The notes beneath the pieces were generated by a model. The model had not been told where the DNA came from, did not search any database, and worked only from the letters and a program-made list of their open reading frames with translations. Position numbers and translations under genes: made by a program. DNA of 64,000 bases from Acidimicrobiales bacterium. Its GTDB lineage: Bacteria; Actinomycetota; Acidimicrobiia; Acidimicrobiales; MedAcidi-G1. The stretch lies in contig JAQWTI010000037.1 of the NCBI GenBank assembly GCA_029242745.1, forward strand, positions 45,718 to 109,717, written 5' to 3'. Shown here piece by piece: positions 15,749-24,936 of this stretch (position 1 is the first letter of the stretch; the number at the start of each line of letters is the position of its first letter).

Positions 15749-16903
15749 CTAACCGACAGAGAGCATCCGATCGGCGTACCAACCAGCGAATCGGGCCACG
15801 TTGGGCTCAAGGTACGAAAATCGCCCCTGTTCAGCAAACGGCGACTGCATCCCCCGGTGCTGTCGTTCCAGCATTGGTATATCTTCGGCTATAGCAACAT
15901 CGAAGCGTTGGTAGTAGGCCTCCGCCACCTGCTCAAACTGGTCGAGGCCCACTGTCTCCGGCGGGAAGCAAACCACCTGTGCACATCTGCATCGATCTGG
16001 GCCATCTGGGTAGACCTCGTACATCCACATACCCTCAGCGCCCGTCGCTATCACCAACGTTGGAAAAAGCCACGAGTAGCGGACACCGTGGGACTCCCGC
16101 TCAGTCAGGGAACCTATTGCCGGAAGAGCTTTGAGCTGATCGACCTCCAGTAGGCCTCCGGTGCCTTGTGTCGTGCTGGAATGAGTAGCCCACGCGCCAT
16201 CCACATCCTCAGGGTCGTCGGGCTCGTTGTAAGTGTCGTCGATGCTTCCTGGGTGCACATAGGGCAGGTGGTAGTACTCATTGAAGACTTCAGCGAAGCC
16301 CTTCCAGTTGCAATCGACCGTGAACTCACGGCGACGAGTGGTAACGAGCGAGGCCAAGTCCCAGCGTGCATGGACTTCACCAAAATCGCCAAGCCATTGG
16401 TCGATCGGCGGGGGCGACGACTCAAGACTCACAAAGGCGAACCCGTAACGCTCAGTTGCTGCAAACTGGTGCATGCCGTAGTCGGAACGTTCAAAGTCTT
16501 CAGTTCGCTGCATGCTCGGCGCTCCGACCAGCCGTCCATCTAGTCCGTATGTCCAGAAGTGAAACGGGCAACGCATTCGCGTGCAGTTTCCCTCGCCCTC
16601 CATCACCTGAGATGCCCGATGTCGACACGTGTTGGCATAGGCACACAGGTCGCCGTCAGCGTTGCGGACCACCACAACTGGCACACCGCCAAGCTCTATC
16701 GCAGCGTAATCTCCCGGGTCAGACCAACGGTCACCCCGGCCGATACCAACCCATCCCCGCCGAAATAGAACTTCTGCTTCGAGTGAGGCGATTTCGGGAT
16801 CCACATAGCAAACGACGGGCAGAGAGTGTCCACTTGCCGCAGATCCGGTGCATCGAATGAGTGCTTCAACCAAATCACCAGATAGTTGGCTACCCAGAGT
16901 CAT
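15749..16903 (-). CDS. Rieske (2Fe-2S) aromatic-ring-hydroxylating oxygenase alpha subunit
   Basis: About 384 aa. The N-terminal Rieske domain holds the cluster ligands in ANTCRHRA (CxH) and RMRCPFHFW (CxxH) separated by about 17 residues. The C-terminal catalytic domain holds the mononuclear iron ligands in the region NEYYHLPYVHPG (two His), with a late Asp. Such enzymes hydroxylate or demethylate aromatics, betaines or carnitine-type quaternary amines using O2 and a reductase, which is not present nearby. ATG at 16903 is chosen. The longer frame (to 17236) would run over the divergent Ldh-type gene. Divergent promoters must lie in the 48 bases to 16951. Confidence 0.88.
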   Translation of the reverse strand: MTLGSQLSGDLVEALIRCTGSAASGHSLPVVCYVDPEIASLEAEVLFRRGWVGIGRGDRWSDPGDYAAIELGGVPVVVVRNADGDLCAYANTCRHRASQVMEGEGNCTRMRCPFHFWTYGLDGRLVGAPSMQRTEDFERSDYGMHQFAATERYGFAFVSLESSPPPIDQWLGDFGEVHARWDLASLVTTRRREFTVDCNWKGFAEVFNEYYHLPYVHPGSIDDTYNEPDDPEDVDGAWATHSSTTQGTGGLLEVDQLKALPAIGSLTERESHGVRYSWLFPTLVIATGAEGMWMYEVYPDGPDRCRCAQVVCFPPETVGLDQFEQVAEAYYQRFDVAIAEDIPMLERQHRGMQSPFAEQGRFSYLEPNVARFAGWYADRMLSVG

Positions 16904-16951
16904 ACGGCGAATTGTAGGTCCACCGAGGTATTGGTCCCCTACGGTGCTGGA

Positions 16952-17959
16952 ATGCTGGACCATACCCCTTCCCCACTGAGCCTTACGTTGGACGAAATTG
17001 CGGAGTACACCCGCCGTTGCCTTATTCGCTACGGGGCAACCGAACAGGTGGCCACTCAAGTTGCACATGCTGTTCGCGTGGCTGAAAGTAACGGCAACAG
17101 AATATGTGGCCTCTACTACTTGGAAAGTTATTGCCTCCAACTCGAGTCGGGCCGAATCAACGGTGTCGCCCAACCCGTCGTGACCATCCCCCGTCCGGGC
17201 GCCATTCGTGTTGATGGTTTGCTCGGATTTGCCCAACCCGCGTTTGCAGCTGGATTCTCAACCGCTGTCGCCGCCGCCCGCACCAACGGCATCTGTGGAA
17301 TGTCTGTTGAGCACACCCACACCTGCACTTCACTGGGCTACTTCACCGAACAATTCGCCCGAGAAGGCCTTCTGGCTCTCGGGGCCACCAATGCCACGCC
17401 CCGGGTCGCACCACCCGGCGGGTCAGTACCCATTTTGGGTACAAATCCTATTGCTATGGCTGTTCCCGACGGAGATGGAGGAATCGCTCTTCAGTTCGAC
17501 TTCTCTACAAGTGCCGTCGCCCTCGGAAAGGTCACAATGGCTGCAGCTGCCGGCGAAGAGATACCTATTGGTTGGGCTCTAGATGCAGGAGGCCACCCAA
17601 CCACTGATCCACATGCCGCCCTAGGTGGTTCTCTGGTCTCAGCAGGTGGCTACAAAGGCTACGGCATCGGCCTCATGGTCGAGGTTCTAGCTGGCGCGAT
17701 GACCGGCTGTCGGCTCAGCGTCGACGTCCCACCTCTCAAGACTACTGAAGGGGAACCCCACGACCTAGGCCAATTTTATATCGTCATCGACCCTGACTCA
17801 TATAGTGGAGACGGCTTCTACGACCGACTACTGGCCCTAGGTGAGAGCATCGCCGCTCAACCCAACTCCCGCCTACCAGGGGCGAACCGTGTACCGCTGG
17901 ATCCAGTCAGGGTCGAGGTTGCGCTGTGGAATCGTGTGACCGAACTGGCGGGCGACTGA
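16952..17959 (+). CDS. Ldh2 family (malate/L-lactate/ureidoglycolate-type) oxidoreductase
   Basis: 335-aa NAD(P)-dependent dehydrogenase of the YlbC/ComC/DpkA fold, distinct from classical Ldh. Visible family features are the N-terminal four-helix region, RVAESNGNRICGLYYLES, the catalytic-His region near VEHTHTCTSLGYFTEQF, PPGGSVPILGTNPIAMAVP (cofactor loop), DFSTSAVALGKV and YKGYGIGLMVEVLAGAMTG. The ATG at 16952 fits family N-termini better than 16886. Candidates are a 2-hydroxyacid or a cyclic imino acid dehydrogenase. It sits beside the Rieske gene and a coupled hydrolase set, so a role in the same catabolic pathway is plausible. Confidence 0.85.
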   Translation: MLDHTPSPLSLTLDEIAEYTRRCLIRYGATEQVATQVAHAVRVAESNGNRICGLYYLESYCLQLESGRINGVAQPVVTIPRPGAIRVDGLLGFAQPAFAAGFSTAVAAARTNGICGMSVEHTHTCTSLGYFTEQFAREGLLALGATNATPRVAPPGGSVPILGTNPIAMAVPDGDGGIALQFDFSTSAVALGKVTMAAAAGEEIPIGWALDAGGHPTTDPHAALGGSLVSAGGYKGYGIGLMVEVLAGAMTGCRLSVDVPPLKTTEGEPHDLGQFYIVIDPDSYSGDGFYDRLLALGESIAAQPNSRLPGANRVPLDPVRVEVALWNRVTELAGD

Positions 17960-17968
17960 CTGTGTCCG

Positions 17969-18517
17969 TCAACCCTCAATTTCATCGAGTACCGACTCGG
18001 CCACCAAGAACTCTCTAGCTGCAACATTCAGAGCATCAAAGGTCTCACTATTCATGACCAAACCGTCTCGTGCGGCACGTGTCGTATTCGCAAGACCAGC
18101 AGGTAGTGCTGGACCACCAATTTGCAGCCTCTCCACCACCGTGGCTCCCGTCGCACCCTCCGGCACGCCGTCCACCCCAATTCCACGACCCTCAATGTCG
18201 GCAATAACTGATGCCAACGCCGCCAAGGGTGTCGGCACACCAAAGACCACCGAGGCGGAACCAGCATTCTTCGCCTCAACCTCGGCGCTCACCAGTACAT
18301 CTGGGCCCAGGTCATATTCAGTCAGCAATCGCACCGAGTCATTCAATACTGACACGAAGCAATTGACCGCCTCCCCTAAATGCACCTCAGCAAAAGTTAC
18401 ATTTCGGCCCACTCGATCGGCCGCTCCGACATCTAGGCCGGCTACCCGGGCACATCGGAACACCAGATCGTGGACCTCTCGAGGAGCGACCAGAACCTCA
18501 TGGTCAGTGACTTTCAC
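17969..18517 (-). CDS. DUF3726-like protein
   Basis: 182-aa soluble protein of unknown function. The N-terminus (VTDHEVLVAPREVHDLVFRC) and the overall Ala/Val/Gly-rich pattern resemble DUF3726 proteins, which often occur beside dipeptidases and Ldh2-type dehydrogenases. It has no transmembrane segment and no obvious catalytic motif. It is the distal gene of a minus-strand set. Its start overlaps the dipeptidase stop by four bases (18514-18517), implying translational coupling. The family assignment is from memory of sequence style. Confidence 0.5.
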   Translation of the reverse strand: MKVTDHEVLVAPREVHDLVFRCARVAGLDVGAADRVGRNVTFAEVHLGEAVNCFVSVLNDSVRLLTEYDLGPDVLVSAEVEAKNAGSASVVFGVPTPLAALASVIADIEGRGIGVDGVPEGATGATVVERLQIGGPALPAGLANTTRAARDGLVMNSETFDALNVAAREFLVAESVLDEIEG

Positions 18518-19470
18518 GTCGAAAATACTTCACCAAAGAGGCGCAGCCAGTTTCCGCCGAGTACCAGGTCGCGTTCATCAGGTGAGAATCCAGCCTCATC
18601 AAGCCCGATGGACAGGCTCCCAAAGTCCTTCGGCCCATCAAACCACTTTGGCCACGACGGAAACGATGGCGCCTCGGAGGGCGCAGCTGCCCTATCCCAA
18701 CGACCATTGCGCATCCACCCGAGCGAATCAGGACTCCAACCAAGGACAGCATCAGACCCGATAGCAACGTGCTCTACACCTATCCGTTCAGCCAACGTGG
18801 CGACCATCGAGCAGTACTCAGAGCGACTCACATCCGACCCACCCATGAACAGCGGGTAAAGAGTGCAACCGATAACGCCACCCCGTTTGGCTACCGCTGC
18901 CACGAGCTCGTCCGGTTTGTTGCGGGGTGAGTCACAAAAAGCCACTGGGTTTCCATGAGTGATAGCGATGGGTCGAGACGACACATCCACAGCGTCACGA
19001 CCCGTCACGTTACCGACGTGAGAAATGTCGATCAGCACACCGGCGTCATTAAGGGCACGAACCATCCGATGCCCAACTCGGGTCAAGCCACCGTCGAGCG
19101 GTTCCCAGCAACTAGACCCCAAGTGATTCGTAATGTTGTACGTAAGCTGGACGACCCTGATGCCAACGTCAGCGAAAATCCCAGCCATCTCCGGGTCGTC
19201 TCCCAGCATCGAACTGTTCTGAAAACCCAGAACAACAGCTAGAACTCCATCCGCCTTCGCCAAGAGGATTTCGTCAACTGATCGTGTAATCCGAATGAGA
19301 TCATCGTTTTGGCGACACAGGTGCCTAAAGGCCCCGATCCGGGTCATGGCACCCGCCATGTCCTCCCACACGCCGACCGTGGCATGCACCACATCTACTC
19401 CCCCAGACCGCACTTCCTCCACGACATCGCGAGACCAGTCGTTGATCTGCAGCCCGTCGATGATCATCAA
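18514..19470 (-). CDS. peptidase M19 / membrane dipeptidase (renal dipeptidase) family
   Basis: 318-aa zinc TIM-barrel hydrolase. Family marks are the beta strand VVLGFQNSS, VVQLTYNITNHLGSS, LIDISHVG (metal His), IAITHGNPVAFC (second His), VIGCTLYPLFM and VAIGSDAVLG, ending in LGGNWLRLFGEVF, which is the classic M19 C-terminus. The usual first HxD near the N-terminus is replaced by DGLQIND, so the binuclear site may be atypical. Coupled by four-base overlaps to genes on both sides. May act on small amide or dipeptide-like substrates in a catabolic pathway. Confidence 0.85.
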   Translation of the reverse strand: MMIIDGLQINDWSRDVVEEVRSGGVDVVHATVGVWEDMAGAMTRIGAFRHLCRQNDDLIRITRSVDEILLAKADGVLAVVLGFQNSSMLGDDPEMAGIFADVGIRVVQLTYNITNHLGSSCWEPLDGGLTRVGHRMVRALNDAGVLIDISHVGNVTGRDAVDVSSRPIAITHGNPVAFCDSPRNKPDELVAAVAKRGGVIGCTLYPLFMGGSDVSRSEYCSMVATLAERIGVEHVAIGSDAVLGWSPDSLGWMRNGRWDRAAAPSEAPSFPSWPKWFDGPKDFGSLSIGLDEAGFSPDERDLVLGGNWLRLFGEVFST

Positions 19471-21188
19471 ACCACTACCGACGCGCTAGGTCGAACTGGC
19501 AGCACCCAATCGTCAGTGGTGGCTGGACCCAGTTCACTTAGACGTGGCGCACCCTGAAAAAGAGTGACTCTGAGCCAGTCAGTTGATTTAGGTTTGAACT
19601 CGTCCATTCCATATTGAGCCAACTGGAAACGTTGGACCTGTAAAGGAAGGTAATCAGCCGCACACGGATTATCGCGTGGCTCCCCATACCGACGATCACT
19701 GGCAGTCAAGCGTTCCAGCGCCGCCCGGTGTTCGGGGTGGTCGGCAAGGACAGAAGCGATTGACTCGCCGGGGTCTCGATCGGCCAGCACCTGACCAAAG
19801 CGCCAGAGCCGCAGGGCCATATCGACGGCCACATCTCGACCCTCAGGAGCCAACCGATGACGCCGTACCCGGCGGGGCTCCTCCGTGTTATCGCTCACCA
19901 CCCACCAAAAAGCTTCAGCAGTCAATTCGTCTAAGCCAAGTTCATCTAACCAACCGAAACGCTCGTCCAGCAGCGAGCGAATATCAGCAACGGAGGCCGT
20001 CGGATCAGCAGATGCCTGTTCATTGACCAAGAACAACTGATCGAATAGGTCGTCGTCACCATCATGGAGCTCAATAAGCAAGGAGACCACCATTTCCGAA
20101 GTCTCCGGACCTTGTTTCTCCGCCCAGAGGTATAGCGCATCGTAAGGGTGTTCACTTTCAGCAACGTTGACCCACGCCTCAGACACGTTGTCTAGTACCG
20201 GCACCAAAGCCTGCGAATTAAGGAATGGGGTGCAGTCGTCTCCGGATCCTGAGGCAAAGTGTTCACGGGCACGGGCTATCCAATCGTGCAGCAAACTCCT
20301 ACCAGCCGGTGTTGCTTCTTGCCAACGCACATCCGCCAGGGCCACCTCACGAACTCCCACCCATGCATCTAGTACTCGTGGATGCTTGAAGGCGTAAGGC
20401 ACAAGACCAAGTCCCGTTGCATTCCCGAGGCCGAAGTAGCGACGCCACGCTCCGTCGAATCTGACAGCCGTGTCCCCACCCTTTGCTCGGGCACAGTGCT
20501 CAACCATGTCGTAGCCAAGTTCACGGAACATCCAGGCGGCAACAAACTGGGCCCGATACGGCACCCGGAAAGGATGGTCATCGGAATAACCGGCGAACGA
20601 CCGCATCCCAAACTTTCCGTTGGCGTAAAAAGCCGTACTCCGGAGGATGTAACCGGCATCACCCACTCGCTCGGGATCTGGTTGACGACCAGACGCTAAT
20701 TCATCTACCAAGTAACCAAAAAATCGAACACTACGGTTACCTCGAGTGAGACTCAGGATTCGTGGATCAAGACGGCCGCTCTCTTGCTCGGGCACCTCGA
20801 TTCGCAACATAGTAAGAAGTTCGTCGTCTACGTCGCCGTCGACTAGAACCCCAGCCACCTCCCACCGATCAGCGATTACCCGGTCGGTGTGCGCCGACTC
20901 ATCAATCGTCGTGGTGAAAACAACAAAACTAAAACGCTGCTTTCCAGTATCAACCGCGTATATCGACTCACCTCGACCCTCGTCGTCGAGGTCTTGGCGA
21001 ACGCGTTTAGCAGTCCAACCATCGGCCACGGCCCGTCGCAACATAGTCCGGCTAAAGCTGTAGCGGCTGAGACGTGCTGCACCTAGGACGTCTGGTCTCA
21101 TGACATACGAAGCGGGGCGAAGTAGCCCATCTCGGGCTGCCATTTCAGCCTGCAGGGGGTCGACGTTGTCTAGCGCAATCGATGACAC
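19467..21188 (-). CDS. large conserved-looking protein of unknown function
   Basis: About 573 aa from the GTG at 21188. The frame is open to 21269, but a 10-pair hairpin covers that first start. No domain is recognised with confidence. The sequence is acidic and aromatic-rich with no signal peptide, no membrane segment and no Walker motif. A well-defined middle contains GMRSFAGYSDDHPFRVPYR and DAWVGVREVALADVRW. Its 3' end overlaps the dipeptidase start by four bases, making it the lead gene of a coupled trio with the dipeptidase and the DUF3726-like protein. That coupling suggests a shared pathway or complex. Confidence 0.7.
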   Translation of the reverse strand: MSSIALDNVDPLQAEMAARDGLLRPASYVMRPDVLGAARLSRYSFSRTMLRRAVADGWTAKRVRQDLDDEGRGESIYAVDTGKQRFSFVVFTTTIDESAHTDRVIADRWEVAGVLVDGDVDDELLTMLRIEVPEQESGRLDPRILSLTRGNRSVRFFGYLVDELASGRQPDPERVGDAGYILRSTAFYANGKFGMRSFAGYSDDHPFRVPYRAQFVAAWMFRELGYDMVEHCARAKGGDTAVRFDGAWRRYFGLGNATGLGLVPYAFKHPRVLDAWVGVREVALADVRWQEATPAGRSLLHDWIARAREHFASGSGDDCTPFLNSQALVPVLDNVSEAWVNVAESEHPYDALYLWAEKQGPETSEMVVSLLIELHDGDDDLFDQLFLVNEQASADPTASVADIRSLLDERFGWLDELGLDELTAEAFWWVVSDNTEEPRRVRRHRLAPEGRDVAVDMALRLWRFGQVLADRDPGESIASVLADHPEHRAALERLTASDRRYGEPRDNPCAADYLPLQVQRFQLAQYGMDEFKPKSTDWLRVTLFQGAPRLSELGPATTDDWVLPVRPSASVVV

Positions 21189-21240
21189 ACCGAAAGCGTA
21201 GATCCTGAATGGGAATCTGGGACGGTTGGGCCACGCGGAA

Positions 21241-21266
21241 CACCCGCCTCCAACTTGAGGCGGGTG
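21241..21266. promoter_or_regulatory. 10-bp perfect hairpin in a divergent intergenic region
   Basis: CACCCGCCTC (21241-21250) and GAGGCGGGTG (21257-21266) pair perfectly with a six-base loop. The hairpin lies in the leader of the large unknown gene rather than after any gene, so an attenuator or operator is more likely than a simple terminator. It lacks a U-run on either strand. Confidence 0.45.
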
Positions 21267-21456
21267 CATCCCGGGATTCCCCGAACAAGCAACTCCCTAC
21301 GGCACTGCTCGAGTTTCCGTCGAACACCTGCGCCCAGCCGCACTGTCCTCGCAATGCTCGCACCGTTGTCTGCTACATGCAAGGCCGGAGCTCTTCCTTG
21401 GGCTATCGACAACATGTCAACCGTTTAGGCCTTGATCCGACCTACTCTGTCCATCC

Positions 21457-21780
21457 ATGAAGTCGATCTCTTCCCTCAAAACACTGTCGACCCTCATCGC
21501 CGTATTGCTGGTTAGTTCTGCGTGCGGTGAGAAGCCTGCCTTTAAGGATGAAGTAGCAGAAATCCTCCATAGCCGTTGCATGGTCGAACTCGAGAAACGG
21601 GCCGGCACGGCTGCGGCACTCACCCAAGAGGGGCAAACGATCGAAGACGCCTGCAGTTGTGCCGTCGATCTCCTTGCCGAGAACTACGAGGTAATAGACC
21701 TAACCATGATGGGTGACGAGACCCTAGATATCGTTGTCGGCAACGCTGGCAGAACGTGCACCGACCGTCTCAAAAACTGA
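21457..21780 (+). CDS. small predicted lipoprotein
   Basis: 107 aa with an N-terminal hydrophobic signal and the lipobox LVSSAC at residues 18-23. The mature part has Cys in SRCMVELEK, EDACSCAVD and GRTCTDRL, a pattern of two probable disulfides reminiscent of small helical lipoproteins common in marine Actinobacteria. Ends shortly before the homocysteine methyltransferase start at 21804. No known function. Confidence 0.7.
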   Translation: MKSISSLKTLSTLIAVLLVSSACGEKPAFKDEVAEILHSRCMVELEKRAGTAAALTQEGQTIEDACSCAVDLLAENYEVIDLTMMGDETLDIVVGNAGRTCTDRLKN

Positions 21781-21803
21781 TTCCCGAATCAACTTTCGAC
21801 GCG

Positions 21804-22778
21804 ATGAGCCAGTTCAACGAATTGCTCACGATCAAGGGGTACCTCATCCTCGACGGGGCCATGGGCACTCAACTTTTTTCTGCTGGCCTAACTGCTGGTG
21901 ATCCTCCGGAAATCTGGAACCTTGATCACCCTGATCGAATCCAAACCATTCATCAGGATTTCATCGAAGCCGGCTCAGACGTTTTACTCACTAATTCATT
22001 CGGTGGCAATCGCCACCGGCTTAAGTTGCACTCATTAGATGACCGCGTGCACATACTAAATGCCGCTGCTGCTGCGGCTGCCCGGGCCGTAGCCGATCAG
22101 GCTGGCCGACCAATCATTGTCGCTGGATCGATAGGGCCCACTGGCGAGTTGATCGCTCCGCTGGGCGATCTCTCAGAAGAAGCTGCAACTGAAGCCTTCG
22201 CTGAGCAAGCGGCCGGGCTATCCGACGGTGGGGTCGACGTACTGTGGCTCGAGACTATGAGCGCCCTCTCCGAGGTCGAAGCAGGAGTGCGTGGTGCCCG
22301 CTCAGTCTGTGAACTCCCCATCATCGCCACTCTGAGCTTCGATACTGCCGGTCGTACCATGATGGGCCTAACTGGCGAGGACGTCGGGAGAAGAATGGCC
22401 GAACTCGGCATTGCCGGCGTCGGCGCCAACTGTGGCGCCAATCTCGCTGACACCGAGGCAGCGGTGGCTGCGATTCGTTCCACTTGTGGCGACATCCCCG
22501 TGATCTGCAAGGCCAATGCAGGGATCCCAACTTGGAAAGGTGACTCCCTCGAGTACGACGCCACTCCAGAAATCATGTCAGCCCACGCCTACCGGCTCCA
22601 CCAATCTGGTGTGGCCGCGATTGGCGCCTGCTGTGGCAGCACCCCGGAACACATTGCCTACATTCGGAGTGTTCTTAACGGTTCAGTTCCAGTACCTGAT
22701 GTTCCTCCACCCGCCAGATCAGAAACAGTTGAAAACACCGATAGACGTGCCCGAAAACGACGACGTCGGCAGCAGTGA
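21804..22778 (+). CDS. homocysteine S-methyltransferase family protein (BHMT / MetH N-domain-like)
   Basis: 324-aa zinc-dependent TIM barrel that transfers a methyl group to homocysteine. N-terminal YLILDGAMGTQL, the substrate-binding TNSFGGNRHRL, and the zinc ligands GANCGANL and GACCGSTPEHI are all present. Methyl donors in the family include betaine, dimethylsulfoniopropionate and S-methylmethionine. No B12 domain is fused, so betaine or a sulfonium donor is likely. ATG at 21804 follows GACGCG; the frame upstream lies in the lipoprotein gene. The tail ends in a short Arg-rich stretch. Confidence 0.88.
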   Translation: MSQFNELLTIKGYLILDGAMGTQLFSAGLTAGDPPEIWNLDHPDRIQTIHQDFIEAGSDVLLTNSFGGNRHRLKLHSLDDRVHILNAAAAAAARAVADQAGRPIIVAGSIGPTGELIAPLGDLSEEAATEAFAEQAAGLSDGGVDVLWLETMSALSEVEAGVRGARSVCELPIIATLSFDTAGRTMMGLTGEDVGRRMAELGIAGVGANCGANLADTEAAVAAIRSTCGDIPVICKANAGIPTWKGDSLEYDATPEIMSAHAYRLHQSGVAAIGACCGSTPEHIAYIRSVLNGSVPVPDVPPPARSETVENTDRRARKRRRRQQ

Positions 22779-22788
22779 GGTCACCCCA

Positions 22789-23664
22789 TCAACTCGAGGC
22801 AATATCCACCGCGGCTAATGCTTCCTCAGCCACTCGGGCGCCTTCGAGGAGCAAGTCAGGTACCAGCTCAAACTCGAAATCTGGAGCATCGTCGATGGTG
22901 GGTAGCTCCAGGTGGAGGACGTCAAGATCAGACGGTACGTCCAACCATTGCTGTCTAGTTAGTTCCGCAGCAGCCGCTCGGACTCCGACCATCATTAGCG
23001 ACAGTGCCGTCTGCTTGGTGGCTGGCGTGAACTTGGCCGCTACGTCCAAGACGACCAGCCGTGTCGGCGCCAACGACAGGGCCCGCCGAAGTGGGATGTT
23101 GGACACCACACCGCCGTCAATGTGCAGTTCATCGTCACCTAACTCCACAGCGGGCAACACGCCCGGCACGGCAGTGGTTGCGCACAACAGATCGACCACC
23201 GGTCCGCTTGTCCACCAAGTGACCTGACCTGTTGACGAATCAGTCGTACCGATATGACATGGCACGGAAGCATCAGATAGGTCGTCTAGTGGCGCATGCT
23301 CAACTATTAGCGCCCGGAGCCGGTCTCCATTGTCGAAACTAGGTCTGCCACGTAAAATTGCTGCAAGGTTACGGACCACGTTGCCGCGAATGGGCCTGGT
23401 ATCAGCCACATTTCGCCACACGTTCTCCAGATATCGCGCTTGGTCGACGGTCGGGTCTGCAGCCAAGAAGGTCCCGTTAAGCGCCCCCGCCGAAACACCG
23501 ACAACCTCGTCAGGCACGATTCCATGTTCCAACAGCACGCGAATCATTCCTGCTTGGGCGGCACCCCGGACTGACCCACCAGAAAGGACAAAAACGGTAT
23601 GGGCTCGTTGTGGCACGTCCTCCAAGGAACGAAACCAACTTTTGAGGATCCGTAATCGGGCCAT
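22789..23664 (-). CDS. patatin-like phospholipase
   Basis: Ser-Asp dyad lipid acyl hydrolase. The oxyanion-hole motif GGSVRGAAQAG is followed by GVSAG with the nucleophilic Ser and by HIDGGVVSNIPL with the catalytic Asp. Length about 291 aa from the ATG at 23664; a GTG at 23724 is also possible but overlaps a palindrome in the divergent promoter region. No signal peptide. Probable intracellular (lyso)phospholipase acting in lipid turnover. Convergent with the homocysteine methyltransferase, with 10 bases between stops. Confidence 0.9.
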   Translation of the reverse strand: MARLRILKSWFRSLEDVPQRAHTVFVLSGGSVRGAAQAGMIRVLLEHGIVPDEVVGVSAGALNGTFLAADPTVDQARYLENVWRNVADTRPIRGNVVRNLAAILRGRPSFDNGDRLRALIVEHAPLDDLSDASVPCHIGTTDSSTGQVTWWTSGPVVDLLCATTAVPGVLPAVELGDDELHIDGGVVSNIPLRRALSLAPTRLVVLDVAAKFTPATKQTALSLMMVGVRAAAAELTRQQWLDVPSDLDVLHLELPTIDDAPDFEFELVPDLLLEGARVAEEALAAVDIASS

Positions 23665-23722
23665 AGCGAAACGGTAGTGGCCCAGCCGCCAACTCAGTGG
23701 GCCGATCCGACTTCTCAACGAC

Positions 23723-23736
23723 ACCCTAATTAGGGT
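23723..23736. promoter_or_regulatory. 14-bp perfect palindrome between divergent genes
   Basis: ACCCTAATTAGGGT is a perfect palindrome six bases before the DUF1214 gene start and upstream of the patatin gene. Its position between divergent promoters makes it a good candidate operator, possibly also containing a -10-like element (TAATTA). No regulator gene is adjacent. Confidence 0.45.
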
Positions 23737-23742
23737 CTACCT

Positions 23743-24936
23743 ATGTCTGCTGCTGAACTTCGATCGGCATGGCACGCCTTCTGCGAGGACCTAAAGGACG
23801 GCGCGGAGATCGCTCTGGACCCCGACCGCAAGATCGACGACGTTGATCGAGTCGAGGGAATCCAGGCACTGCTTCGTCGGTTGGCCGGCGATACGAGCCG
23901 GGGACTGGAAGGTGGAGACGTATTCCATCCCCAGTTGGCGTGGTGCCACCCCTTCAAGAACGGCCAAGACAACCCTGATGGACTTTACCAGATAGCGGAA
24001 ATCGACTTGGCGGCGACCTACCGACTGTCAGGCTCCATAGGGACTGTCAGTTATCTCGGAATCACAGCCATGACCACTAAGTTCGCCACGCAGGGAGTGC
24101 AACAGTTTCTGACCCTCAAGGGCGACGAACTAATACTCGACGCCGATGGACGTTTTGAAGTGTTCTTCGGAGCTGGGCCCGCACCCGACGAAGTCTCCAA
24201 CAGAAACTGGTTTCCACTTCCCCCACAAGAGTGCAGTCTTATGATCCGTCAGTTTTTCCAAGACTGGGAGAATGAGGTTCCCGCCGACCTCCATCTTGAG
24301 TGCCTGAACCCGGAATCGGTAAGAACCCGTATGGATGCAGGAACATTGCTCCACCACCTCAACCAGCTGAGTACTCAGGTCGTGGACATGACAGCGTTCT
24401 GGGCTGAATTTGGTGGCGCACACCTCGAGCGTGACGAGATCAACTCTTTTAGTCACGTCCAGGCGGCTCAGGGCGTCAACTCAAACCTGGGCGGCAGCGT
24501 GGATCAAGGCTACGGCCAAACCTGGTACCGAATAGCCGACCACGAAGCCCTGGTGTTGGAGGTGGAGATTCCTGACTGTGTCTACTGGGGTATCCAGTTG
24601 GGTGACGTCTGGTATCAGTCCCTCAACTGGTGGGATCGTCAGTCCAGCCTGAACGGCCATCAGGCCGTCGTGTCCAGTGATGGAGTTTTCCGAGCGATAA
24701 TCGCCCACCATGATCCAGGCGTGGCTAACTGGCTTGATACAACTGGATCCACCCAGGGCTGCATCACATATCGATGGAACCAAGCTGTTAGCCAGCCCAT
24801 CCCAACCTGCGAACTAGTTGCCTTCGATACTCTGTCTTCCTATCTCGATGACCGATGGAAACTGATCACACCCGGTGAGCGCGCCGTGGTCCTGCGCGAC
24901 CGTCGGCGTGGAGCACTCAGGAGGTTCCGACGGTGA
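23743..24936 (+). CDS. DUF1214 domain protein
   Basis: 397-aa soluble protein. The C-terminal half carries the DUF1214 pattern. VLEVEIPDCVYWGIQLGD is followed by a WYQSLNWWDRQSSLNGHQ stretch and AIIAHHDPGVANWLDTTGS, the most recognisable family segment. Members are widespread in mycobacteria and relatives and of unknown function, sometimes near steroid or lipid catabolism. The LLM gene downstream starts within its stop codon (four-base overlap, 24933), indicating one operon with the two LLM enzymes. Confidence 0.75.
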   Translation: MSAAELRSAWHAFCEDLKDGAEIALDPDRKIDDVDRVEGIQALLRRLAGDTSRGLEGGDVFHPQLAWCHPFKNGQDNPDGLYQIAEIDLAATYRLSGSIGTVSYLGITAMTTKFATQGVQQFLTLKGDELILDADGRFEVFFGAGPAPDEVSNRNWFPLPPQECSLMIRQFFQDWENEVPADLHLECLNPESVRTRMDAGTLLHHLNQLSTQVVDMTAFWAEFGGAHLERDEINSFSHVQAAQGVNSNLGGSVDQGYGQTWYRIADHEALVLEVEIPDCVYWGIQLGDVWYQSLNWWDRQSSLNGHQAVVSSDGVFRAIIAHHDPGVANWLDTTGSTQGCITYRWNQAVSQPIPTCELVAFDTLSSYLDDRWKLITPGERAVVLRDRRRGALRRFRR

